From Manihot esculenta (lineage: Eukaryota > Streptophyta > Magnoliopsida > Malpighiales > Euphorbiaceae): a stretch of DNA of 64,000 nucleotides. The translations under genes and the position numbers were made by a program. This document shows, piece after piece, positions 50,830 through 61,942 of this stretch. Positions within the stretch are counted from its first letter, which is position 1. Each line of letters opens with the position of its first letter. The notes under the pieces were generated by a model, which searched no databases, was not told where the DNA came from, and saw only the letters and a program-made list of their open reading frames with translations. The stretch lies in assembly GCF_001659605.2 (NCBI RefSeq), contig NC_035162.2:4421248-4485247 (forward strand). Reading direction: 5' to 3'.

Positions 50830-53050
50830 CCGTTGATGAAACAAAGATTCTAAATTTCCAATTGAATGTTGCTAAAAGCTAAAGCCTATTCATGTGCCAG
50901 TCAATACAGCTCTTCGGTTCAATGAGATTAGAAGCCTCGCAGCAAGTTTCCACCCACCACATATGGACGCCAACATTTTTTCAACATAATTATTTAGTCA
51001 TTCTTATTTATTTTGCATATATTTTCTTTCAAAAAAAAATAAAAAGCTTGGAATTCTCTTCTTTACCTAGTATTTATTTTCCCCTTGAGATAATTAAAAA
51101 CTTCGTCTGATATTAAATATTTAATGGAAAAAACTGTAATTAAAATATTTTAATTAAATTATTGGGAAAATTTGAGATAGTCAACTTTGTCTTGGAAAAC
51201 ACGTTAGAAAAAAAAAAAGGTAATTAATGAAAATATAATAAAGCTAAGAGTACGTTAATATCGATTTGTTTTAATTAGAACGTTACTATCAATTAAAGTT
51301 TGATTTTATTAAAATATCATAATTATAAAAATGTAATTACCAAAAAATTTCAACCTGCATAATCCAAAAATAATTATCATTATTTTTTTTAATTAAAAAA
51401 AACTTGAGACCAAACTTAAACCTGTGTGATTTTATACATTGTATCTTTTTACAATATTGTTCCTATGCAATGATTACCGCATAACAAATTTCTAATAATT
51501 TATTTTAAAAAAAATATTAAAATCATATAAATATACTAACAAAAGTATTCCGCCACCAGTAATAATAAATTTCTTTCTCATATAAAAAAAAATAAAATGC
51601 ATTAAGAGATGAATCTCAACCACTTGAAATATCAAATTCACCCACCTTTCACAAAAAGACATGGGAGTGAATCTCCATAGACTGAAACTCGATAAATCTC
51701 AACCAATCAGTCAAGATCCCAACTTTTGAAAAACTATTAACGACATAAACTCAAAGGAAGCCTGGCTACGGTTCGATTTGCTATAAATTGGTTTGAGACT
51801 AGATTGAAATTTTGAACTAAATTATTGGTTATCGGCCTTTTTTTTTTTTTTTTTTTCTGGACCAAAACCAAAACCAATAGATCAGTTTAATTTTAATTTC
51901 AATTTTAAAATTTAAACTAAATTACCGGTTCGATTTCTTACGGATTGAATTAGTTTAAGTAAGTACATCAATAGATATTATATATTAGGATAGTTTTAAT
52001 ATAAAAAAGAAATTTTACATATTTATGATGTGCCTCCCCCAGTCTGAGATAGCAAGTGATGTGGGGATGATTGGGCATGAAATTTAGGTAAGTATTACAC
52101 ATGTACTAATACTTTTGTTATTAATAATAATGATTCATCATATTAACATCTATCTATTATATATTTTTCTTATCTATGCATGTGCAGTCACGAATATAAT
52201 TTGATGGTACCTGCATCTTCAGTTGGATTTAACTTTTATAAAATGAAATGGGGCACGCATGGTACACCACAGACCAACCATTCTCAGCCTTCACACGTAC
52301 ACAGAAAGTGACGTTTTGTTGCTTTCATTTTGAATACCAACACTTGTGATTTCTTTTTCTAAATTGTAACCATTTGTATTCTTAAATTTCATCATTGGAA
52401 TAATTCATTTTAAAAAAATTAAAACTGAAAAATATTCAAATTAAAAAAAAATTACCCCATTTATTCTAAAAATTTGAAATTAATTATTTAGTATTTAATA
52501 TTGTATACTATTTTAAATATTATCTATATTTAAATAATTATTACATATAATATCCGAATTATCCTCAATAAATATATATATATATATAATTATTATAATA
52601 TCATATCGATCAGATCTAGTTTAAAATTTAATCATACATTGTTTCAAAAAAAAAAAAAAACTATACTAATTGAAAGTTCAATTTTTTTATAATAGAAAAT
52701 TGAATTGAATTAAATTTAAGCTTTAAATTAAAAATTCAGATATCAGAAAAAAAAAAAAAACATTTGTGTCTGAATCTGGAGCTGATCCCATCATGTATCA
52801 TACATGGGCCAACACTCTATGTTTTGGATCTTCAGCTCCGTGTACTGGGCAGGAAAGGTTCCACAAGATTACGATTTACGATTGACAGTCCCACATGGAT
52901 TTCTTTTTTTCTTTTTTTGAGGTTTAAATTCGAAATTGAGAATTTATGGTATTGAAATTTTTAATTTTTAATAATATCGATTTAATGAACTAATTTCTCT
53001 ATTAATTTTGTTTTACATTTTTTTTTTTGAGATTCATATCTCAGTGAATT
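50830..53050. other. AT-rich spacer upstream of ABCB27 and of the peptide genes
   Basis: No gene supported. A short balanced segment at about 52,765-52,900 is open on the plus strand for about 60 codons but is unrecognised and ends in low complexity. Confidence 0.4.
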
Positions 53051-53054
53051 TCTC

Positions 53055-53062
53055 TATAAATA
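53055..53062 (+). promoter_or_regulatory. TATA box of the first cysteine-rich peptide gene
   Basis: TATAAATA stands 53 bases before the ATG at 53,115, leaving a short leader. The third peptide gene has the same arrangement (TATAAAAA 45 bases before its ATG). Confidence 0.6.
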
Positions 53063-53114
53063 AACATATAGCCCAATCTAATACTCATTCTTTTAAAAAA
53101 TTAAAGCCTTTCTC

Positions 53115-53408
53115 ATGGCTTTGATTTTCATGTCTCCTTTCCTCATCATTTTCTCTCCAAGCGTAGCTTGTGAATTGACTCGTAAATATTTATTTTATTT
53201 CTCTTTGACCTAATATTGCAAAATTCATTAATTGTGTGGTGCAGGCGAAGTTGGTGGCCATAAAGCAGAAGTTATCTTCAAGGATGATAGCGTTACTGAT
53301 GGGAAAACTTGCAAACCTGGTTCTGCTTATAGCAAAGGCTGCCTTCCATGCCCCACATACAAGCCTAATTGTAAGCCTCCAGCTCCAGCCCCAGCCCCAG
53401 CCCCTTGA
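53115..53408 (+). CDS. Small secreted cysteine-rich peptide A with Ala-Pro tail
   Basis: Exons 53115-53181 and 53245-53408 join in phase 1 to give 76 residues. A hydrophobic signal peptide (MALIFMSPFLIIFSPSVAC) is followed by ELTR, an EVGGHKAEVIF stretch and a cysteine module TCKPGSAYSKGCLPCPTYK-PNC. The spacing is C45-x9-C55-x2-C58-x6-C65. The protein ends in alternating Pro and Ala (residues 67-76). CPTYKPNC is identical in peptide C, and the intron is at the same place and phase after the ELT triplet, so A and C are paralogues. The C-terminus resembles that of the RALF-type peptide B between them. No characterised family was recognised with certainty; a role as an extracellular signal, possibly for the nearby CrRLK1L receptor, is inference. 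Confidence 0.8.
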
Positions 53409-56290
53409 GTAACGAATCAATAATGAAGCCCAAGAATGTAATAATCAACATAAGCATGTGATTTTGTGCTATTTCTGTAATAAACTATGATTCGCAATAA
53501 AATTTTACTTAATTTATATTTATACATATATGTATGGTGGCGAACCTAAGATTTTTATATTAATAATTAATTTAGTTAATAAATATATCCATAAATTAAT
53601 TCTTACAGCATTAGTTGGGAGGTGGGGATCAACGTTTATCTAGTTCTAATTCATTAAAATTAGATAAAAATCTAAAATTTTTTATAAATTTGCATGATTA
53701 GAGTGAAAGGATAAAATTAAATAATTGAATATTATTTTATTAAAAAATTTCATTTTAATTGTCGTTATAGTTGAATTTATTTCTTTAAACATCTACTTCA
53801 TAAAAGGAAATTGATTTTGTAAAATTAAACATTAAACTCTAAAATAACTGTTAATAATTTTTTTTAGAAAAAATATTATTTAATTTTTATAATATAAAAA
53901 AATTTATTAATTAGTCTCATTTTAAAAAATATATTAAAACGTGTCTCGACATTTACCATTAATTATTTTACTATTTAGTTTCTATAATTTTAAAAATTTA
54001 TTAGTTGATCTCTCATAATTTTAAAATATTTATTAATTGATCTCTTCATATTAGAGATATTTTAGACTTTTTTATAATATTTAATCGTTAAAATTAATTG
54101 AGTCACTAATTAGTAGATCTTTTAAAATATAAATATTAAAAACATTTTAATACATTTTATAAAATTGAGGAATCATAAGTTTTTATATATTATAAAATCT
54201 AAATAATTTTTTTTATGATTCCATGCATATTTACAATATATTGTTAAATTACAATAGTATTGTAATGTTAAGTTAAATTAAGATTATTTGAGAAGGAGGG
54301 AGATTAATATATATATTTTTTAATTTTCAAACAAAATAAAATAAAATATTCTTAAAGTTAATAAATTACTTTTTTCAATACATATTAAATAAGTGTATAT
54401 AGAAAGTTAATAAATAAATTATTATTAAAACAAGAGTAAAATATAATTTGAAATACATAATATATATATATATATATATATATTTATAAGTTTGTAAAGA
54501 AATAATACAAATTTGCAACTTGTGTGAAAAATATATTTTTCAATTATATTTTTTAAACTTGTGTGAAAAATAAAAGTAAGTCCATCTCTGTATTTTCTAC
54601 TTACCAATATAATTATGTAAAATATATATATATATATATATTTCGATCCTCGAAGCCTTTTTTATTAATTTATATAATTCATTATGATATAGTAGTTCTT
54701 TATAGTTAAAAGCAATGTCATATATATTGGTAGTAGGTTGGTTCAAGGCAAGTTGATTCTTACGTCCTTTCTTTTCCATTTATGTCTGCTTTTGTTGCAA
54801 AGAAGCTACGTACTTGCATTATTATGTGTTATTAATTACTTAGTAATACCAGAAATTTAGAATTTTTTTGGGTATTATTTATTAAATTTCATCATAAAAT
54901 AAATGAATTGTTTTAAGTGTAGATAATGAAGTAGAAGTTAATTCTTAGTCTTAGAGAATTAAGAATAATGGGATGATAGAAAACATAAGGAATTATAGTC
55001 TCTATAAAATAATAATTAAAAAAAGAGTAATAATTGAATTGATAATGGCTCACGTTTTCTGCGACTGATAACATGGACATAAGGTAATGTGAGAGTAACA
55101 TATGCTGATTAATACGACAACATAGAAAAAGAAGGAAAGAGCACTAGCTTCTAAAAGTAAATAAAAGAAAGATTCACTTGATTTTGCAAACTAATATAAC
55201 AATAAAAAAATTGTTTATATAAAAAAAAAACAATGAAAATAATTGCCTTACGACTGGCTCAAAGAATAAAGAGAGGGAAAAAAGAACCATGGGGTCGCAA
55301 AGTTGGAAGTCTTGGCTGCCTTTTTTCTTTGTTTAAATTTATCATTTTTCGTGGCAATGTCTAAATGGACAAGAAAAAGAGCAATCATGATTAGCTTGCA
55401 TGTGGAATTTGCTTTTTCTTTTTTCTTTTTTTGTTTTTTTTTTTAAAAGTTGAGCCATTGAAATAAAGCATGATCTATATTATTATTATTATTATTAAGC
55501 AAGAATGATTTTTTTTAAAAAAAATTCACATTAGATAAAAAAAATGGGAATGGGACTTTTTTTTTTTAATATGGAGTTACTGTTTAATTTGCAAGACCCG
55601 TCAATTTTATTATTTTATTCTTAAGAATGATTAATTTCATTAATTTTCATTCCCAATCATCAACGTATTATCCTGTCCATCTTTTAAACTTTGAATGGTT
55701 GAACTTATAAATTTATATCACCTAATCATTTATTTGTCAGTTAAAAAAAATTTAATTTTCAGCTCTTCATCTTCAATATATAAATTTATATTAATCTATT
55801 AAAATAACAAATAAATCTAACATATTCTCAAAATATATTTTATAAAAATAACAATGAAATCGAGTAGCTGAATATCTTATAGAGATGGCAACAAATTAAG
55901 TATTTTTGATATTTAATTTGATTGAATTCTAATAAATCAAAATTTAATAGTTATAATCGAGTTTGGGTCGAATTGGATAATTTAGATTAATTTTTAATTG
56001 AATTTAAAATAAACTTAAATATTTTTAATATAAATTCGATTCGGTTTCGGATAGTTTAATTTTCACTAATACCTACCATTTACATCCCTCATAACATGTA
56101 TTCTTTTGAAACAAAAAGTTGAGGTCCCAATTTTTATTATTCTTTTGGTACAGACTCACACTCACACTCACTCAGCTTGAGGGGTTAGGCTAAGGTCATC
56201 TATATATGTTACTGGTGGGGGTCGTGCGACGGGATCAAGGGAAGGTGAAGTGGTTTGTGATAGTGAAGAGGATCAGAAACTGAAACAAAT
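53409..56290. other. AT-rich spacer between peptide genes A and B
   Basis: Long homopolymer and TA tracts (TA microsatellites near 54,460 and 54,620). No coding frame beyond low-complexity noise and no further copy of the CPxYxPxC module was seen. Confidence 0.45.
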
Positions 56291-56620
56291 ATGAGAGGAC
56301 TCCCTGCTCTTCATTTATTATTGGTGGTGTTAATAGTTTGCATTGCCAGAAATAGTTGCAGAGCTGCCTTTCTTCAGAAGGGCAACACTACTTCCCGATG
56401 TGAGGATGGTCACCTAGACGAGTGCCTGATAGCCGAGGACTTTGAAATAGAGGTGCTGATGGATTCTTACATTACCCGAATCCTTGGTGATAAAGGTGAT
56501 CCATATACTGATTTCACCCTTAGTCGCTCCGAAGTCAAGGTGTGTAAAGGCAATCAAAGTCCATCTTATGATCATTGCCAATGCCCAGTGTACAGACCCC
56601 ATTGCGGAAAAAAAGGGTAA
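56291..56620 (+). CDS. Divergent RALF-like secreted peptide precursor B
   Basis: A single exon of 109 residues. A signal peptide (about 1-25, LLLVVLIVCIA core) is followed by a RALF-like precursor region: CEDGHLDEC (C37, C45), an acidic stretch, then MDSYITRIL (57-65) matching the MDSEINRRIL region of RALFs. YTDF (72-75) stands where mature RALFs have YISY, and LSRSEVKVC where they have LxxNxVPC. SPSYDHC aligns with the RALF GASYYNC. After this the protein departs: QCPVYRPHCGKKG replaces the longer RALF segment holding the last two cysteines. The spacing is C85-x10-C96-x1-C98-x6-C105. The dibasic processing motif RRxL is changed to TRIL. RALFs act outside the cell through CrRLK1L receptors with LLG co-receptors. 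The gene lies between A and C and upstream of a CrRLK1L gene. Family assignment is by residue pattern only. Confidence 0.75.
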   Translation: MRGLPALHLLLVVLIVCIARNSCRAAFLQKGNTTSRCEDGHLDECLIAEDFEIEVLMDSYITRILGDKGDPYTDFTLSRSEVKVCKGNQSPSYDHCQCPVYRPHCGKKG

Positions 56621-58860
56621 CTGATTTCTATGACAATGTCTGATTGTTCCTCACTCCCCCGGTGGCTCTTCCTTCTGCAGATAACGAACAAGGTAGAAAT
56701 GATCAATCCCCCACTATGATCAACGTGTATGGTTTTGCATTCTTGGGTTCTTTTTTTTGTGTGTTTAGCTTTGGAGCTTCCGCTTGTCTCCTTCTCTTCA
56801 ATAAGATTTCCTCCCCATCCAAAAAAACAAAAAAGGAAAAAAAGGAAAAAAGAAAAGACGTGTATCCTTTTGCAGTTTGCTTGATAATTGTATGCTTTTG
56901 CAGGTTGCTTAATAATTTTAATGGCTTTGTTTAAATCTGTCCACGTGAGTGCAATTAGTTCCGTATGTATATATATATATATATGAGACAGTTATTGATC
57001 AGACCTATGGATCCAGTACACAAACATGCAATATCTTGTTGGATCTGCGATCAGTCTAAGTTTCAAAGAAAATTTGTTTTAACAAAGAAATCACGGTGCA
57101 TGTGATAATTTCAGTGCAGTCCAATAATAAACCATAATTAAAAATATTTTATGCACTTTTAATGTTGTGGACACTTAAAAAAATTGATTAACATAAAATA
57201 TTTCTAGGATTAAATGGAAAATTAAGTTTTTTTTAAAGAAAAATTACTTTATTTTTTATAAAAATATTGTTTTTCTAAAATTTAAGTGTTTTATTAACAT
57301 TTTTATATAAATAAATTTATTAACGTCATTTATTTTTTAACATTATAATTAAATATAAAAAATAAATTATTTTATTGTAAAATATTTCAAAAAAAAAATT
57401 ATAAAATATTTTCTATATATAAGTAATTTTGCACAAAGAGCCCAAAATTTACAAACAATATATATATAATCTTAATTTTGGTAGCTGTGGAAGAAAGTAA
57501 TGTAGAATAGTTTATTGAAAAATTAATTAACAAACACATTTCAACTATGAGTCCATCTCCCCTTACGAAACAATTATAGATAACGACGGACACAATACTT
57601 AAGGTTAAAATATTTATTAATATAACGTAAAATATTAAAATTTAATATAATTATGTGAAATTAATCATGGTTTAACTAAAATTAAATTAAATAAAAATAT
57701 ATTTATAATTTATTAAATTTAAATATATTAAAATTAATAAAAAAATTAAATTTCTAAATTAATTTTAAAAAATAAGAACTAAATATAGTAATATATTAAA
57801 AATAAATTCACAATGAACCTGTCTCTCATTTAAAAATTAAATTTCAGGAAGTGCGACTACACCTGCATGTTTCCCTTTATGTCTGTCACTGAGTATAGGT
57901 TTAAATTTTTATTAAAATCATAAAGTATTTGAAGCGCCTCAAACTTATAATATATTTTCAATGTTATTTCTTAATTTGTAATTTATAGGACAAAAGTTTT
58001 AAACTTTGCAAGTTTGCAAAACAAAATATTTTTTTATTAATTAAATTAATTATTTGGCAAAATTTAAAATGAAATATTACATTAGATGACTAGTAATCAA
58101 TGCTCCACTCTTGCTTAAACGTCAACAAACTTCATCTCATATATATATATATATACTAAGAAAAAAAAAACAATAGAAAATTTAAGTGGAAATCTAGTAT
58201 GATAAAATGATAGGGAAGATAAGATTTGTTAATTAATTCCCAAAAACAAGAATCACGAGGGAACTTTCTTTATTAATTTTTTTTTTTTCCTTTTGATTAA
58301 ACAAAGGGCTAAATTGTGGATTGACAGCATTTCGATGTTATTTCATGGACAGTAAGCGTAGAAAAAGAATGATTAACAGGCACCGGTCTATGTATGGATC
58401 ATGGGAGTCCAGACCTCCTCTCAAATTTTTTAAGTTATTTAGGAAGATTTAAGTAATTTTTTTAATTAAAAAAATATTATTATTTTTTTAATTTTTAGAA
58501 AATTTATTAATTTCTTTTTATTTAAAAACATTTAATTAAAAATTTTTTATTTTATAAAATCAAATTCTTTATTATTTATGTTAAAAATTTATTAATTTAT
58601 CTTGAATTTATATTATTTAATTTATATAATTTTAATTATATTTATTATTTAGCCTTTATAATTTCAGATATTTATATTATTAAAATAAAAATAAATTAAT
58701 TAATTAATTTTGTTTTACGGATAAATTAAATTAAATTTCTGCATCCGTCGCTAATCACTGAATGATGAAAATAAGATAAAGAGACAAAATGGAGTCATCC
58801 TTTCCTTGCTCACATCATTATGCTTATCTATGTCGTTCGTCATGCGTATTCTTGCACAAA
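56621..58860. other. Spacer between peptide genes B and C
   Basis: Right after B, about 56,660-56,934 is open in another frame and would encode a hydrophobic segment followed by a Lys-rich run; it is not supported as a gene. The rest is AT-rich with short TA tracts and no recognisable coding sequence. Confidence 0.4.
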
Positions 58861-58864
58861 CCAC

Positions 58865-58872
58865 TATAAAAA
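58865..58872 (+). promoter_or_regulatory. TATA box of peptide gene C
   Basis: TATAAAAA lies 45 bases before the ATG at 58,910, preceded by CCAC, giving a compact promoter and short leader like that of gene A. Confidence 0.65.
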
Positions 58873-58909
58873 GGCTTAAGAGATCCACGGAAGAATTGCT
58901 TATCCCAAA

Positions 58910-59621
58910 ATGAAGGCCTTGGTTATCACTTGCATTCTCTTGTTTTCTTTTATCATCATTCCCTCTCCAATTGTAGCTCGAGAGTTGACTCATCATGGTG
59001 AGAATTTTAACTTTTCATGCATAATTATACATACCAACTCAAGAAAAAAAAAATTGTTACTGTCTTAGTATCTAATACGAAAGCCTCAATTTTGTTTCTT
59101 TGTTCTTAATATTATTATTTTGTATTAATCTTCAGTGAAAGAGCTATGGGGACTTGGGGATCCATAGTCCCTCTAGTCTCCAAGTAGCTCCTTCACTAGT
59201 TGTTTTGATTCTGTCTTCTCCTTGGTGAGAACTTATTAAACTTTTAGAGAAAAAAAAAAAAGACCATTGTGCCTTTTTTTTTTTTTTTTTTCTTTCTCCC
59301 CTTGATTGCTAGTTTTTCTTTATTACTGCAAAAATAGCAAATTAGGGATTTGGTGCATAGAAAACTCATATCTGTTCAATGGATTTACTAAAAACCCTAG
59401 TATAGATTTTGCTGATAATTGAAATCATGCATGTGATCCTCTTTCTGAAACAGTTTTCTATTAATCAAGTTATATATATAAAATCTCTTTCGATTTTGAC
59501 AGGCAAAATTGGTGGTGGCGAACCTGAAGTTGTCTTTGCGACCAAGATACCAATATGCAAGGGCAAGCAAAGTAAAAAATATAATCACTGTCGGTGCCCT
59601 ACATACAAGCCTAACTGCTAA
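58910..59621 (+). CDS. Small secreted cysteine-rich peptide C
   Basis: Exons 58910-58997 and 59503-59621 join in phase 1 to give 68 residues. A signal peptide (MKALVITCILLFSFIIIPSP) is followed by ARELTHHGKIGGGEPEVVF and the cysteine module ICKGKQSKKYNHCRCPTYK-PNC, which ends the protein. The spacing is C48-x10-C59-x1-C61-x6-C68. This spacing is identical to RALF-like peptide B, while the ELT/GG/EVVF features and the intron are shared with peptide A, so C links the two. It lacks the RALF precursor region (no MDS-RIL segment). The intron holds a 64-base inverted repeat. The nearest gene downstream is the CrRLK1L receptor 2.3 kb away on the same strand. Confidence 0.8.
59134..59197. repeat. Imperfect inverted repeat (hairpin) in the intron of peptide gene C
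   Basis: AGTGAAAGAGCTA (59,134-59,146) pairs with the complement of TAGCTCCTTCACT (59,185-59,197) with one mismatch. The pairing continues inward with small bulges to a loop of about 7 bases. The whole 64-base unit is GC-richer than the intron around it. It could be a snap-back element or a short precursor-like RNA hairpin; no known plant miRNA sequence was recognised. Confidence 0.55.
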
Positions 59622-59653
59622 GTCTCCAAATAAATCCTTAGAGAAATAATGTG

Positions 59654-59655
<2 letters not shown>

Positions 59656-59684
<29 letters not shown>
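59656..59684. repeat. (TA)n microsatellite in the 3' flank of peptide gene C
   Basis: About fourteen uninterrupted TA units 35 bases after the stop codon, probably in the 3' UTR. Confidence 0.95.
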
Positions 59685-59687
<3 letters not shown>

Positions 59688-59689
59688 AA

Positions 59690-60174
59690 ATGCTATGTGA
59701 TCAATACATAACGAGCTGCTTTGTCTAGCTATCACATATTGTGTAATATGTTTAATAATTCCAAAGCTGTAAGTGTAGTCTGTGATGATATTTCTACAAT
59801 AAATAACGCTGGTTATTGTGCAATAAGTATAGCCTGTAACATGTTTGATAAATATATCTATATTAGAGGCTCGTATCGATCACTAAAAGAACAAACAAAA
59901 TGAAACATACGCGGAAAGTGTAAGCCAAATCAAATTAACTTAAAGTCATTTTGATGGAGACAATCCCAAACCCTGTATATGATCCAATAGGAAATCTTTT
60001 GGATTAAAGAAAATTCATAATTTCACTCTTATTTTTCGGTGTAAATAAAAAATTGATAAATTATTTTTTCAAAATTTGTAGATGTTTGAAATTAACTAAT
60101 AAGAAAAATACACAATGATGTTTGGATTTAGAATATACAGAATTTGTTAAAATTCATACAACTTGAAAATCTAT

Positions 60175-60227
<53 letters not shown>

Positions 60228-61942
60228 CAATGGATTATATTGTTTGGTTTCTTAATAAAACCATGCGATTACTAAAGGGTAGCTTTTACAATAAAAAGAT
60301 AGATTTGAAAATCTCACATCTCATGAAGGATTTTTAAAATCCTTCATTTTGGGGAATTTGAGTGAATGATAGATTTTATTATATCTGTTAGTTGTGAAAA
60401 AATTCATGAATTCTTTAAAATTTCAAAAAGGATTTTTTTTTCTTTTTGAGGATTCGATTTTTTCATAAAGAAATTGAACAAAAAATGGATCAAATAATAA
60501 ACAAATTAAATTGAGAAGTAATGAAAGTGAAGTGTTAATTGCTTAGATGCCGTAAGATTAGGTGCATGTGGAATTTGATTGTGTTTACCACTTTAAGACA
60601 AAGTTGATAACTAAAGCAAATATTTAATGGGCCACCTTATCGATATGGAATTCTCTCTTTAAGATTTAATTATATGTATACATAATTCATTATTTATAAA
60701 AAATAATATCTTCATTATCAAACCTGCCATCCCCTCATTGAATGATTCAATTTCAATTTGAAATTGGTTTGAATTGTTGATTTGAATCGGACAGTCTGAT
60801 TTCAATTTTAATTTGGAGGAAGGATTCGTAATTGGACTTTTTAAAAGATTTCAATTCGATTCCTAAATTAAATTCGATTGATTAATTCAGTTTTAAATTT
60901 ATGGTTAGTTAAATATAAATTAAAATTATTATATAAATAAATTATAATAAAACAAAATCGCATCCACAGTTTTATAATTTTTTTAATATGATTTAGTTTA
61001 AAAGTATATTTTTAAAAGATTTCATTACAGAGTATTTTTTAAATTGGTAATCTTTTTAATACAATTATCTCTTTATAATAAAAAAATCTACATCAAAATT
61101 TTTAAAATCCAATTACATCAAATTTGTCATTACATTAATGTGAATTTTAGAATATCTAAAGTCCTAAAATTAGGGATATAGCTTTCAAGGAATTTTCAAA
61201 AAGAAAGATTCCCTCTTATCTCTTTATCTTTCTCCTCCTCCTCTCTTTATCTTTCTTTTTGTGATTATTACTATACATTTAAATGCTGATACTATATAAA
61301 TTGTTATGATATTTTTCATCAAATAAATTAAAAACTTAATTATTCCTCTATATATGAACGCTATGTATTGCAATTAAACTTTAAGTTGTGAGTTATATCA
61401 TAAAAAATGTAAAATTAATTTTTAAATAAATTCTAATATATAATTTATAATGAACTAAACACTCTGTGATTTTGAATGCTATTCTCTAAGATTATACTGT
61501 TCTACCAAACACAGATAGAAATCAAAGAAATGGCATGGATATTAGTTAATAAAAATAAAAAGCAAAAATCACCATCTTCTCTTTTCTTGATTTGTTTTTC
61601 TTGCTTTTCGAATAATGGATGCTTTAAAGTTAAATGTTGAAAGTTGTGGGAACTCAGAAAGGCCCCAAAATATAAAGGATGACTTGGAAAAAGCAGTCAT
61701 GGAGCGAAATTATTGCAACAATGTGAAAAAAAAAAGATGTTTGTTTGCCCACATTGGTCCTGTACTTGGTGGGAAACTGATGTGATCCAATGTTTCAAGT
61801 CTCCTCTCATGATTCAAAATTTTCTCCAAGTTCCCATGGTGAAATTATTCATGTAATTGCGATCTATTGTAATAATAAAATCGACACAGAAGGAGAATAA
61901 ACAAAGCCATTTCTCAGCTTGTTCTTGCATGAGTCTGCATCC
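59690..61942. other. AT-rich spacer upstream of the CrRLK1L gene
   Basis: Contains a second (TA)n run at 60,179-60,224 and a 25-base palindrome at 60,323-60,347 (ATGAAGGATTTT and its complement around a central T). No gene was recognised. The last 300 bases form the promoter and leader of the receptor gene; no sure TATA box was picked. Confidence 0.4.

Noticed and set aside
60179..60224. Long TA run as a functional AT-rich element
   Set aside because: A simple microsatellite; several similar TA tracts occur in the spacers.
60323..60347. 25-base palindrome upstream of the receptor gene
   Set aside because: Composed largely of A/T and common short words; no flanking duplication, so a mobile element end could not be supported.
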